Source: Ahaetulla prasina
Taxonomy: Eukaryota > Chordata > Lepidosauria > Squamata > Colubridae
Assembly: GCF_028640845.1 (NCBI RefSeq)
Contig: NC_080548.1
Span: 15,284,814 to 15,348,813, forward strand
Length of the DNA: 64,000 nucleotides
Direction: 5' to 3'
Under the pieces are notes generated by a model, which searched no databases, was not told the origin of the DNA, and was given only the letters and a program-made list of their open reading frames with translations. The position numbers and the translations under genes are program-made. Of this stretch, positions 19,555-30,300 are shown piece after piece (the stretch's first letter is position 1; every line of letters begins with the position of its first letter).

Positions 19555-20112
19555 TATGGTATGTTGCTGAAGAACAGCTCCAAGCATCCATGTTCTTTGC
19601 TAGGTCAGCTGGAAGCTGTAGTTCAGCAAGATTTGGGAGTTCCTTATTTCTGCCCAAACCATCACATTTTCTAGTTTAATTTCCCTTTAATTCCAGCTTG
19701 CAAACTAGAGAAAAGGAGCTGAACAACCATGTTTGTCTTTTAAGGAGACACCTAGGGAAACTGCCCACAGGCCTAGTAGCTTAAACTAAGAGGATAGCCT
19801 GGCCCAGCCCTGCAGTTTACGTTTGAAGTCAGTTCTCTATGTTTAGATTAATCCGGAAACCTTTTTTACTGGGATGACAAATGAAATGGCTATGCCAGCA
19901 GCAATTTTTGGCCTTTCTAATCTTAGTACTTTAAAGTACTAAAGCATGTATATGTTGTTTAAAAATAATGAATGACAACCTTTTTTTAGATTACATACTT
20001 GGTGTCTCCTGTGATGATCTATAGCTTGCCTTTTTGGTGACTCACTTACGGGTGACAACCTCACTGTTGGATGATAACTAGTGATGGAATGTTTAGTCCT
20101 AGGACAAGGGAT
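19555..20112. other. No gene recognised
   Basis: Unique AT-rich sequence with no credible exon. Confidence 0.45.
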
Positions 20113-20117
20113 GGATG

Positions 20118-20654
20118 TGTTTTGGTCTGTTAGCAGCCTACGGAGCTGGCAACGGAGTCCGACAGCGATAAGGCTGAGGTGAGGCCAGGGCCATCGGGAA
20201 ATGAGATGCGGATTCCAGAGCCTCCAGAGACTGACAATAGTGAGGCAGAGGAACAGGAGGAGTCTGTTCCTAATGCATGCATGAGAAAAGCTCCCATAAG
20301 GCAGAGCAGCTCAAGCACAAAGGACAACTCGGGAGTAGGGCCAAGAGATGATTGGCCCTTCCCATAAGGCTTAAAACAGACCAGCACCGGCATTTGAGCT
20401 TTGCCGGAAAACAGTGTTGTAGCTGTGTCTTCTGCTTCATCTATGTCTTTGTTTTTGTGGCTTCTGGATGTTTGCCAGGAAGTGCCTTTGGCAGTTTGCC
20501 TAATTGGACTAAGGTTTGTGAGATAACTGAGGAACTTGTGTTGGGAGGCATTTGTTTTAGTTTGAGTTGAACGACGCTGGGAATGAAGTAATTCCCAGCT
20601 TTTTGAATAAAGTTTGTTTGTTTATTACTACCTACTTGGGCCTGGGTCACAACG
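20118..20654 (+). mobile_element. Solo LTR, forward orientation
   Basis: Same family as 8739 and 39715. Starts TGTTTTGGTCTGTTAGCAGC, ends CCTGGGTCACAACG (canonical CA lost), TSD GGATG (20113-20117, 20655-20659). Poly(A) signal AATAAAG at about 20607 followed by a T/G-rich R-U5 segment. The acidic frame runs from about 20148 to 20367. Confidence 0.8.
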
Positions 20655-20824
20655 GGATGGATGGATGGATGCTGCCTGTCAGTTGCTCTTAAATCCAACC
20701 CCTATCAACTGCTGCCATCACAGCCTATGATAAGTTCATGATGGCAGCTGGTCCCATCACAGCTGACACATCAGATGTTCTTAATGTGACAGCAGGGAGA
20801 AATTTGGAAACGTAAGGCAGAGGA

Positions 20825-21411
20825 CAGAGGTGAAATGCTCCTGGTTCAGACCGGATCACCCGATCCGGTAGCAATGGCCACGGGTAGTTCGGAAAACTGG
20901 TAGGAAAAATCTCTGCCCCACCCCCCCATGCCCAGCTGAGCTGCATGATCATCAGAGTTTTTTTTTTTTACTTTTAAAAGTGTTTTTTCTTCGGCTGAAA
21001 AAATGCTTTTAAAAGTCAAAAAAAAAGCCTCTGATGATCGCATGGCTCAGCTGGGATTGTCATAGCCTTTCAAAAGCATTTTTTCTAGAACCTCTTTGGC
21101 TGAAGAGGTTGTTGAAAAAATGCTTTTAAAAGACTCCTCTGGCGATCCCAGCTGAGTTGCATGATCGTCAAGAAGCTTTTTTTTCTTTTAAAGGCAAAAA
21201 AAAGTGCTTTTAAAAGAAAACAAAAGCCTCTGACAATCAAGCAACTCAGCTGGGATCGCCAGAGCCTTTTAAAAGCATTTTTTTTACAACCTCTTCAGCT
21301 CTTTGCTTTTTGAAGTACAAAAAAAAAAGTTGATCATGCCCACCCAGTCACATTAACCCCACAAGCCACACCCACAGAACCGGTAGTAACAAATTTTACA
21401 TTTCACCACTG
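20825..21411 (+). mobile_element. hAT MITE family C
   Basis: TSD GCAGAGGA/ACAGAGGA (20817-20824, 21412-21419). Left GAGGTGAAATGCTCCTGG with CCGATCCGGTAGC, right ACCGGTAGTAACAAATTT...CACTG. Interior inverted modules around CTTTTAAAAG between 20960 and 21320. Confidence 0.85.
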
Positions 21412-21449
21412 ACAGAGGAGTATTCATGTTGATTGTATGTAATTTAATT

Positions 21450-21584
21450 TAGGGGTCTCCAACTTTGGTCCCTTGAAGACTTGTGAACTTCAACTCCCAG
21501 AGTCCCTCAGCCAGCAAAGCTGGCTGAAGAATTCTGGGTGTTGAAGTCCACAAGTCTTCAAGGGACCAAGGTTGGAGACCCCTG
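21450..21584. mobile_element. hAT MITE family D
   Basis: Nearly complete palindrome; the left terminal CAG is eroded (TTAGGGGTCTCC) and no TSD is clear. Confidence 0.8.
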
Positions 21585-22068
21585 TCCTAAAGGATCCTCT
21601 TAAATCCAATTTAATTTCAAAAAATAGCTTGCATCTTGTGCATTCATGAAGCTGATTGCCTAAGTCTCCTTCTTGTTTTTGCTGTGGTTGCTATTGTCTC
21701 CTTGTTCATACAACATGCTTAATGTTACCTACACTGCTCTCGACAGGATCTCATAAGCTGATCCCATGTGGAGAAGCTTGTACAGAGGGCGAGTCAAGAT
21801 TTTCTGGTTTTGCCCAAAGTACAATTCCCATTATAATACAGGTAGAACTGGTAAAAACCAGAGTACATTTTTGTAAGGCCATGAAAAGTCAATGAGTTTA
21901 GCTCTTAGATAATTCCTCATTTGCTGGCTAGAACCAGGATGTCCCAGGTAGAACATTGACCCTGATTGGATAAAACACTAATTAATTTTAGAACTGTAAA
22001 TGGCTCAGAATCACTTGGTTGAGGTGGGCAGTTATAGAAATGGAATGAATGAGTGAATGAATGAATGA

Positions 22069-22355
22069 ATTGGTGGGATTCAAATTTTTTTACTACCAGT
22101 TCTGTGGCTTGGTGGATGTGGCATGGCAAGGCTTGGTGGGCGTGGCAGGGGATGGAAACTGTAAAATCTTCATTCCCACCCCACTCCAGGGGAAAAATAC
22201 TGCAAAATCCCCATTTCCTCCCAGCTGGGACTCGGGAGGCAGAGAATGGATGGGGGCGCGGTCAGTCAGAATTTTTACTACTGGTTCTCGAACTACTCAA
22301 AATTTCTACTACTGGTTCTCCAGAACTGGTCAGAACCTGCTGAAACCCACCTCTG
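22069..22355 (+). mobile_element. hAT MITE family A in a (GAAT)n tract
   Basis: Inserted within an AATG tetranucleotide array (22041-22068 and continuing after 22356), so the 8-bp TSD GAATGAAT is embedded in repeats. Complete ends, with an internal A-rich variant GGGGAAAAATACTGC. Confidence 0.82.
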
Positions 22356-22567
22356 GAATGAACGAATGAATCAATGAATGAATTCCCCACAGATTCTGGC
22401 TTTGACTTCAGTCCCACATTCTGTGAAAGAAAAGCTAAGTGTAACTCTATTTCAAAGTCAATAGATCCACTGATGGAAGACCTGAAAGACTAGGTCAGGG
22501 ACCGATCATCATGCAGAAAATCTGTCTATGTGAGTTTTAAGAGCTGACATTGACTTGAAGGTTTGTA

Positions 22568-22568
<1 letters not shown>

Positions 22569-22601
<33 letters not shown>

Positions 22602-22614
22602 TCAATCAATCAAT
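22569..22614 (+). repeat. (AATC)n microsatellite
   Basis: About eleven AATC units with one frameshifted unit (AAATC). Confidence 0.95.
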
Positions 22615-22940
22615 GGTAAGAACACATGAGTAAAGAGGAAGAAACAAGAACCAACAAGAAGGTCTGCCTGTGAACATCCAAGCAGGAGGGTCAGCCATTC
22701 TAAAAACCAAGAGTTTGGCCAAGGAAGTAATATGCAACTAATTGAACTACAGACTTTATTGAGCTTATATAGAATTCTTTATATATAATGATTGCATTTC
22801 CTGAGTTTTCCATTCCTATCAAGGTCTTACTGGACTTGGGGTAGGAAGATCCAAACCAGCTTAATTTCTGATTTTTTTTTAAGAGCTGGGCTGAAGTCAT
22901 GGGTAAAAGACCCAGGACTCCCCATCTGGACATACTAAGG

Positions 22941-23055
22941 CAGGTATGTCCAAACTTGGCAGCTTTAAGATTTGTGGACTTCAACTCCCAGAATTCCTCA
23001 GCCAGCAAAGCTTGAAGTCCACAAGTCTTAAAGTTGCCAAGTTTGGACACCCCTA
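22941..23055. mobile_element. hAT MITE family D
   Basis: Ends CAGGTATGTCCAAACTTGG and CCAAGTTTGGACACCCCTA, perfect TSD TACTAAGG (22933-22940, 23056-23063). The GTCCAAACTT variant ends define a subfamily. Confidence 0.87.
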
Positions 23056-23063
23056 TACTAAGG

Positions 23064-23815
23064 GGTATGTCTTTTTTTTTTTTTTACAGGAAAAATATCT
23101 GAACTACTGAATAAACCTATTTTTAGTTTTGTGCAATAATATATTGAATTATACACTTGCTTAATACCAAATGTCCACTCAGATTTGACATGGAGCCAGT
23201 GGCTGCATTTGCACAACATCCAAGCCTTAGTTATTTTTAACCTTGGGTCATTCTTCCTTTGGTTGTGACAATTCAGAAATTGTCCTAGTCTGGCAATTTA
23301 GAAAACAGGTTTATGTAGAAAACAGGTTGTTAAACCCCTATTTTTAATAATAGACTAATAGTTCTTAATATTAGTGTGTTTTGATATTCTTGTTATAATT
23401 TTGGTTGTTTTTGAACTGTTTTCTCTGGGCGCTGCCCAGAGTCATGTGTATGAAATAGGTGGCTACATAATTCAAATGAATAAATAAAAATATAGCACAA
23501 AGAAGAAAACAAGATTCTCCCAGTCTCCTTATTTAGGTTTAATATTGGGAAAAGGGGGTTAGAGTACAAAATCCTGGAAACAAATGATGGGAAATGATGA
23601 TCCTCATGATCAGTGTGCGTTATTTGAATTTCTTTCACACAAATTTCCTAACTGATGGACTGAAACCTTGCTTAAGAGGTAAGGTTAAAACATCCACCTA
23701 CAACTTATTTTCCATGCTTTTACAATTTACATATTTTACATCTTACCTAAACTAGTTAAATGGCCTGGCTTCACCCCCACATCAGTGATTCTCAACCTTG
23801 GTATCTTTATTTTTT
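23064..23815. other. No gene recognised; short hAT scrap at the right
   Basis: Unique AT-rich sequence, ending with ATCAGTGATTCTCAACCTTG (23780), a fragment of a hAT end like that at 35635. A (TTTTATT)-rich patch separates it from the CR1. Confidence 0.4.
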
Positions 23816-23817
23816 AA

Positions 23818-24316
23818 CAATTAACAGAATTGGGAAGGGACCTTACAGGCCATCTAGTCCAACCTCCCACTCAAGAAGGAGAACCTACACCATTTCTGAC
23901 AAATGGCAGGCCAATCTTTTATTGAAAGTCTCAAGTGAACTGAAGGCAAAAGCTGTTCCATTGGTTGATTGTTCTCACTGTCAGAAAGTTCCTCCTCATT
24001 TCTAGGTTGAATCTTTCCTTGTTCAGTTTCCATCCATTATTCCTTGTCTGGCCCTCAGGGTGCTTTGGAAAATAGCTTCACCCCCTCTGCTCTGTGGCAG
24101 CCCCTCAAATATTGGAAGACTGCTACCATGTCTACCCTGGTCCTTCTCTTCACTAGACTAGCCATGCTCAGTTCCTGTAATCGTTCTTTATATGTTTTAG
24201 TCTCCAGTCCCCTAATCATACCGATTGCTCTTCTCGGCACTCTCTCCAAAGTCTCAACATCTTTTTTATAGTGTGGTGACCAAAACTGGATGCAGTATTC
24301 TAGGTGTGGTTTAAGA
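23818..24316 (-). mobile_element. CR1 LINE, reverse orientation
   Basis: Complement of the CR1 3' region: AGAATTGGGAAGGGACCTTA, GGCCATCTAGTCCAACCTCC, TCCTCATTTCTAGGTTGAAT and GACCAAAACTGGATGCAGTA. The reverse frame 24055-24423 keeps a CR1 ORF2 segment (LEYCIQFWSPHYKKDVETLE). A family-D MITE adjoins or interrupts it at 24317. Confidence 0.87.
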
Positions 24317-24456
24317 CCGGGGTCTCCAACCTTGGCCACTTGAAGACTTGTGGACTTCAACTCCCAGAATATCTCAGCCAGCAAAGCAAAGCTGGCTGAG
24401 GAACTCTGGGAGTTGAAATCCACAAGTCTTCAAGTTGCCAAGGTTGGAGACCCCTG
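24317..24456. mobile_element. hAT MITE family D in CR1
   Basis: Palindromic, with flanks GTTTAAGA/GTTTAGAA (24309-24316, 24457-24464). Contains a small AAAGC tandem duplication at its centre. Confidence 0.82.
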
Positions 24457-24495
24457 GTTTAGAACTTGGGGTAGTTAAGATTGGAAGAATTCCTA

Positions 24496-25595
24496 TCTAT
24501 TTTATTTTATTTGTTTGCTTGTTTGTTTGCCAACAAATACAAGAAAACAAGTAACATAATAGACACAGACATGGACACATGAAAAAATTTTGGGCCAAAA
24601 AAAAAAAAAAGGATATAAATAGGCAAAACATAGCCATAAACACATAGAATGATTACTTACAATTGGGGACAGTAGGACAGGGACGGTAGGCATGCTGATG
24701 CACTTATGCACGCCTCCTTAGGGACCTCTTAAGAAACACGAAAGGTCCACAGTGGACAGTTTAAGGTGAAAGGTATGGGGGTTAGAGAGACTAACAACAG
24801 GATCAGGTAGAGTGTTCCAGACATTTACAACCCTATTGCAGAAGTCATATTTCCTACAATTAAGATTAGAGCGAATTCCATTGAGTTTAAATCTATTGAT
24901 GGTCCTTGTGTTATTATGGTTGAAATTAAACTACTCATTTACAGGTAGAACATTTTGGTAAATAATCATATGAACTAAGCATAGGTTGAAATGTAGATGA
25001 CGTAGTTCGAGGCTTTCTAGACCTAAGATTTCAAGCCTGGTGGTATAGGCATTGGTGGGATTCAGCCACTTCGCACCACTTCGGGAGAACCGGTTGTTAA
25101 CTTTCTTTGCAGTTTGGCACACTGGTTGTTGGAAGAAATCATTAGGGCAGAGAACCGGTTGTTAAATTACTTGAATCCCACCACTGGGTATAGGGAATTT
25201 TATTTCAAGCAGAAGATTTGAGAACTGTCCTAGTAAAATATCTCTGGACCCTCTCTAATGTAATGATGTCTGAAATACAGGGAGGGCTCCAGGCAGGTGA
25301 ACAGTAATCAAGTATAGGTCTGGCAAAGGTTTTATACCCCCTAGTTTGGAGTATAGCGTTACCAGAGAGAAAACTTCATAAAATAAGATTTACAACTCTT
25401 AAAGCCTTTTTTGCAATGATGTTACACTGAGCTCTGGGACTTAGATCTTTAGAAATGAGTACTCCTAGGTCCTTGACAGAGTGTGGGTCAATTTTTAGCT
25501 CATTACTAGCCAGTAAATATTTGAAGTTCCTATTTCTACTGCCAATGTGCAGGACTGAACATTTGTTAGCAGAGATTTGGAGTTGCCAATCTTTA
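24496..25595 (-). mobile_element. CR1/L2-group LINE, 3' half, reverse orientation
   Basis: The plus strand begins with the complement of an A-rich tail (TATTTTATTTTATTTG), then 3' UTR GGACAGGGACGGTAGGCATG and degraded RT C-terminal sequence (GTATAGGGAATTTTATTTCAAG, CTCTGGACCCTCTC). Same family at 28331 and 52440. Its 5' end meets the L1 near 25595 (edge approximate). It shares one TSD with that L1 (24477-24495 and 26215-26233). Confidence 0.75.
25050..25186. mobile_element. hAT MITE family E
   Basis: Ends CATTGGTGGGATTCAGCC and GAATCCCACCACTG, perfect TSD GGTATAGG (25042-25049, 25187-25194). Interior AGAACCGGTTGTTAA appears twice in inverted context. Other copies: 57431 and 57955. Confidence 0.9.
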
Positions 25596-26214
25596 TGTTA
25601 AAGACTGTAAACTTTATGTTACGAAAATGGAGAAAAGTTTGTATTACATAATACTGCACATACTAGCGGCAGCCAGAACCATCTTTGCACAATAGTGGAA
25701 ACAGATTAATATCTGAAGAAACAGTGATTAAAAAGATCCTTGAATGTGCAGAAATGGTTAAAATGACAATGGAGATTAAAGAGAGAGATGATTCAGACTA
25801 GTATAAAGTGTGAGATAGATTCTATATGTGGCTAGAAAATCAAAAATCAAAATAAGAAATAAAATTCTGAATTGAGTTTTGATTAACTGAAAACCAAAGT
25901 ATTGCATATCGGCAAGGGTAAAATACTGACTTTGTAAATAAATAGAATGCAAACATATATAATAGGTTACAAGAGTTGTTAAGATGGTTATATAAGACTA
26001 AAGGATTATATAGAAGAATTGAATTTAAAAACAAAGATGACTGTCCATGCAGAAAGTTGTAAAATATTATATAATGCTGTTACTTACGTTTTGTATTTTA
26101 ACGTTTGGTGTATGTTTTCTTTCTTTTTTTCTTCTTCTTTTTCATTTTTGTCTTTTTCTGTTACGTCTTTGGTTTTAAAAGTGTAAAATAGTCAATAAAA
26201 ATTATTTTAAAAAA
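25596..26214 (+). mobile_element. L1 LINE, 5'-truncated, forward
   Basis: Degraded ORF2 C-terminus across two frames: LAAARTIFAQ, EETVIKKILECAEMVKMTME, KERDDSD, then DRFYMWLENQ before a 3' UTR ending AATAAAAATTATTTTAAAAAA. Several stops and frameshifts, so older than the L1 copies at 18760 and 50637. The 3' edge is followed by the TSD copy at 26215. Confidence 0.8.
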
Positions 26215-26559
26215 AAGATTGGAAGAATTCCTAGCAAAGTTACTGTATACAGAGTTTTCCTTGGAGAAATACTTATAAGCAGAGGACATTGAATATATAA
26301 ATATATAAATCTTTTCACAAGTGCAGTTATAATTTCTTTTGACTAGAAAGCTGGGACTATAGCCTTTCTGTCAACATGGATGGGTAAACAATACGAGGAC
26401 TTCATTAACTTCATGCTGCATGCTGGACAGAGTGAAAGCCAAGCAAAACAGTTATTGTTTGTGTATATTCTGTGTGTCATCTTTAACCTTTAAGTAAGTG
26501 GACAATAAATGTTGACAAGTACTCAGTGTTCCAGCCAGAAACTCATGCTCTTTTCCAAT

Positions 26560-26725
26560 CCTCGGTATCTTCCTATCAGTGTAAGGACTGTAACAGCCAC
26601 TATGCAGGATAAACAGAAGACTAGCAGAGTGCATCCATGAACTACAACTAGGAGTCAGAAGACATGAAGGAAACTCCTTAATTGCACAATGCATGGACAG
26701 ATTCAACCATAGTACCAATTGTGGA
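26560..26725 (+). pseudogene. Penelope-like element remnant (GIY-YIG end)
   Basis: Across two frames the + strand reads YQCKDCNSHYAG, a break, then RLAECIHELQLGVRRHEGNS and AQCMDRFNHST. The C..C...Y.G / L...IHE...RRHE pattern fits the GIY-YIG endonuclease domain of Penelope-like retroelements. At least one frameshift and stops at the AGG-TAA step. Identification is by motif memory only. The open reverse-strand frame 26452-26736 over the same region is considered a shadow. Confidence 0.45.
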
Positions 26726-26737
26726 ACTGTGAGCATT

Positions 26738-26825
26738 TGTGAGTGGCGCAGTGGTTAGAATGCAATAGTGCAGGCTACTTAGAATAGAATAGAACAGAAC
26801 AGAACGGAACAGAACAGAATAGAAT
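26738..26825 (+). repeat. SINE head fragment followed by (AATAG/AACAG)n
   Basis: GAGTGGCGCAGTGGTTAGAA matches the SINE head at 3932 and 33520, but the body is replaced after AGGCTACTT by a pentamer tract (26781-26825). Confidence 0.65.
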
Positions 26826-26963
26826 AGTGGAACAGCTTTGCCTTCAGAAACCGTGGGCGGGCCGTCGCTGGAGGTTCTTGATTGGACAGTCACTTGTCTG
26901 AGATTATATAGGTTCACCTGCTTGAGCAGGGGGCTGGAGTAGAAGACCTCCAAGGTCCCTTCC
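26826..26963 (+). mobile_element. CR1 LINE 3' end
   Basis: GCTGGAGGTTCTTGATTGGA, TTGAGCAGGGGGCTGGAGTA, AGACCTCCAAGGTCCCTTCC, then ATTCTATTCTATT. The tail passes directly into the pentamer microsatellite at 26964. Confidence 0.8.
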
Positions 26964-27036
26964 AGCTTCTATTCTATTCTATTCTATTATTCTATTCTAT
27001 TCTATTCTATTCTATTCTATTCTATTCTACTCTACG
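26964..27036 (+). repeat. (ATTCT)n microsatellite at a CR1 tail
   Basis: About fourteen ATTCT units with one four-base unit (TATTATTC), ending in CTACTCTACGC. A CR1 terminal ATTCT motif seeds it. Confidence 0.93.
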
Positions 27037-27231
27037 CTATTTATCCACGTTTTCTAAGCTGCACACATGCGTGCAAGCCACATGCACAAGCAAAGGGCAT
27101 GCGCGGAAGGCCGGGGCATTCACGGAAGACACGCGCACACATTTTCAGTGCACAGTGAACTAGTGGTAAAATTATGTGAAATCCACCTCTGGAACTAATG
27201 GATGTTTGGCTCAGTCCTTCTTGGTGCAGGG

Positions 27232-27735
27232 CAGGGGTGAAATGTAAAATTTGTTACTACTGGTTCTGTGCGCGTGGCCTGGTGGTGGTGGGATAATGTG
27301 ACTGGGTGGACGTGGCCAACCTTTTTTTTTTAACTTTTAAAAGCATTTTTTCTACAACCTCTTCGGCTGAAGAGGTTGTAAAAAAATGCTTTTAAAAGGT
27401 TCTGATGATCAGGCAACTCAGCTGGGATCGCCAGAGGAGCCTTTTAAAAGCTTTTTTTAAAACCTCTTTGGCCAAAGGGGTTGTAGAAAAAATGCTTTTA
27501 AAGGGTTCTGACGATCCCAGCTGAGCCGTGCGATCATCAGAGGCTTTTTTTTTTACTTTTAAAAGCATTTTTTCGGCATTTGCTTTTAAAGGTTAAAAAA
27601 AACACCTCTGATGATCGCACAGTTCAGCTGGGGCGGGGAGGGGGGCAGGGATTTTTACTACCAGTTCTCTGAACCACCCGCTGCCATCGCTACCAGATTG
27701 GGCGATCTGGTCCGAACTGGGAGCATTTCACCCCT
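27232..27735 (+). mobile_element. hAT MITE family C
   Basis: TSD GTGCAGGG/GTGCAAGG (27224-27231, 27736-27743). Left TTGTTACTACTGGTTCTGTG, right GGGAGCATTTCACCCCTG. Contains four CTTTTAAAAG-centred modules and ACAACCTCTTCGGCTGAAGA palindromes. The stretch just upstream (27050-27192), ending GTGAAATCCACCTCTG, looks like the right end of another eroded hAT. Confidence 0.85.
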
Positions 27736-28073
27736 GGTGCAAGGTAGCAAATTTCTCCATCTCTAGCCACTGCAATGAAGAAAGGTGTGTTATATATCCT
27801 ACATGAACCAGTACAGCATAGTGCTGAAGGCTTTGGACTAAGCATGGGGAGATCAGATTCTAGTCCCCACTCAGCCACAGACTTTCTCCTGAGGGATTTT
27901 GGCCAATCTCTGCCTCTCAGCCCAATAACCAGTGTGGTTCCATGGAGAAGGTACTGGATTAGGAGCAGGGAGATGACTTTCATCAGCCATGGATGCTTTG
28001 TAGATGAGAGAGTCCCTCTTTCTCAACCCAAGAAACAGTTATTGTGTTGGCATCAAGGAGACTTGTTCTAGAT

Positions 28074-28208
28074 CAGGGGTCTCCAATCTTGGTCCCATTA
28101 AGACTTGTGGACTTCAACTCCCAGAGTTCCTCAGCCAGCTTTGCTGGCTGAGGGATTCTGGGAGTTGAAGTCCACAAGTCTTAAAGGGACCAAGGTTGGA
28201 GACCCCTG
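28074..28208. mobile_element. hAT MITE family D, well preserved
   Basis: Perfect TSD TTCTAGAT (28066-28073, 28209-28216) and almost perfect arms (CCAATCTTGGTCCCATTAAG against CTTAAAGGGACCAAGGTTGG). A MIR-like SINE remnant (CAGCATAGTGCTGAAGGC ... CTCAGCCCAATAACC) lies upstream at about 27800-27990. Confidence 0.92.
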
Positions 28209-28330
28209 TTCTAGATCACCCTTAGCCATGGAAACTCTTGGGGGCCTTTGGACCAATCCCTCCCACTGAACCCAGCCTCCCTTACTGGGATATTTCTGTG
28301 GGGAAAAATCTAGAGAGAACACTCTAAACT

Positions 28331-28998
28331 TTTATTTATTTTGTCAGGCGTATATAAGATTACAGATAAAAGTATAAACATGATTGTGAATACATGAAAG
28401 GTATAAACATGGTTATGAATACATGAGATGGTTACGAATAAAAGGGACAGGGACGGTAGGCACGCTTGGTGCTCTTATGCACGCCCCTTACAGACTTCTT
28501 AAGAATGGGGTGAGGTCAACAGTAGACAGTTTAAGCTTAAAGTTTTGGGGCTTTGGAGAAGAAACCACAGAGTCAGGTAGTGCATTCCAGGCCTTGACCG
28601 CTCTGTTGCTGAAGTCGTATTTCCTGCAATCGAGTTTGGAGCGGTTTACCTTAAGTTTGTATCTATTGTGTGCTTCTGTGTTGCTGTGGTTGAAGCTGAA
28701 GTAGGATGACAGGTAGGATTTTGTAGCAGATAATTTTGTGTACTACGCTTAGATCAGACTGAAGTCTGCGTAGTTCTAAGTTGTCTAAACCCAAAATTTC
28801 AAGCCTGGTGGCATAAGGGATTCTGTTGCGAGTAGAGGAGTGGAGGACTCTTCTCGTAAAATACCTCTGGACCCTCTCAATTGTATCAATGTTTGATATG
28901 CAATGTGAGTTCCAGACAGATGAGCTGTATTCAAGGATTGGTCTAGCAAATGGGCATACAAAACATTTTCTAGACCAATCCTCGAATACAGCTCATCT
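28331..28998 (-). mobile_element. CR1/L2-group LINE 3' half with 5' fold-back
   Basis: Same family as 24496: TTATTTATTTTGTCAGGC tail complement, GGACAGGGACGGTAGGCACG, TGCATTCCAGGCCTTGACCG, ACCTCTGGACCCTCTCAATT. Near the element's 5' side 29 nt at 28918-28946 recur as the reverse complement at 28970-28998 with one mismatch, separated by 23 nt. Confidence 0.78.
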
Positions 28999-29060
28999 GT
29001 TAGTTAGTAGTACAATATTACAATATGTACAATATTAGTAGTACAATAATATAAATTTAA

Positions 29061-29415
29061 AAGGGACGCGGTGGCTCAGGGGCTAGGACATTGAGCTTGT
29101 CGATTGAAAGGTTGGCAGCTCAGCGATTCAAATCCCTACTGCTGCCGTGTAACGGGGTGAGCTCCCATTATTTGTCCCAGCTTCTGCCAACCTAGCAGTT
29201 TTGAAAGCACGTAAAAATGCAAGTAGAAAAAATAGGGACCGCCTTAGTGGGAGGTAACAGCGTTCCATGCGCCTTTGGCATTGAGTTATGCCGGCCACAT
29301 GACCACGGAGACGTCTTTGGACAGTGCTGGCTCTTCGGCTTTGAAACGGAGATGAGCACCGCCCCCTAGAGTCAGCAACGACTAGCACGTATGTGCGAGG
29401 GGAACCTTTACCTTT
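29061..29415 (+). mobile_element. Sauria SINE, full length
   Basis: Complete: head AGGGACGCGGTGGCTCAGGG, box B-like GCGATTCAAATCCC, body, and tail GGGGAACCTTTACCTTT. Perfect 15-bp TSD ATAATATAAATTTAA (29046-29060, 29416-29430). Its condition suggests recent activity. Confidence 0.94.
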
Positions 29416-29930
29416 ATAATATAAATTTAATGAGCATAATTCTCTTACACTGGAAATAGCTTGTTAAGCCCATTATTAAGCTTTTAAGGCTATTAAGCAG
29501 TGGTTTCTGAAAGTTCATCAACAACTTTGGGACAACTGAGGTGTGACAGATGAAAAGAAAGTCATTACGGCATCACAAACATCTTTGGGTTCCTCCAAAC
29601 AGGCGCTGCATTTTTTCTGCAAAAGAAGGTTCACAAACTCCACCAGACTGCTCAAAGCATTTGTTCTGACACAGCCACCTTCTTTTCCTCTGGCCAAGAA
29701 AGAAAACATCTCTATCCCCAATCAAAGCATAGCATCTTTATGGGGCTGCCAAGCCAATGAGCCTATCTGAGATGCAGTAATCTCAATGCTCTCACACAAA
29801 ATGGCTTTGGCGATGGACATGTCCAATTCCCTGGTGTCTAGAAAAGGCAAGGCAAGGCAAGGCTGCCTGGTTTGTCATCCCAAGGCAAAGCAGAATTCCA
29901 ACAGGACACTGAGATGAGCGGAAGACATAA

Positions 29931-30292
29931 CGGTAAAGGTAAAGGTTCCCCTCGCACATTCGTGCTAGTCGTTCCCGACTCTAGGGGGCGGTGCTCATCT
30001 CCGTTTCAAAGCCGAAGAGCCAGCGCTGTCCGAAGATGTCTCCGTGGTCATGTGGCCGGCATGACTCAACGCCAAAGGCGCACGGAACGCTGTTACCTTC
30101 CCACTAAGGCGGTCCCTATTTTTTCTACTTGCATTTTTACATGCTTTCGAAACTGATAGATTGGCAGAAGCTGGGACAAGTAACGGGAGCTCACCCCGTT
30201 ACACGGCAGCACTAGGGATTCGAACCGCTGAGCTGCCAACCTTTCGATCGACAAGCTCAATGTCCTAGCCCCTGAGCCACCGCGTCCCTTTT
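29931..30292 (-). mobile_element. Sauria SINE, full length, reverse
   Basis: Complement of the same SINE, with TSD AGACATAA (29923-29930, 30293-30300) and CpG sites largely intact, indicating a young copy. A short (AAGGC)n run (29845-29860) precedes it. Confidence 0.93.
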
Positions 30293-30300
30293 AGACATAA

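Noticed and set aside
26452..26736. 94-codon reverse frame as a gene
   Set aside because: The opposite strand carries the Penelope-like motif order; the reverse frame has no recognisable domain.
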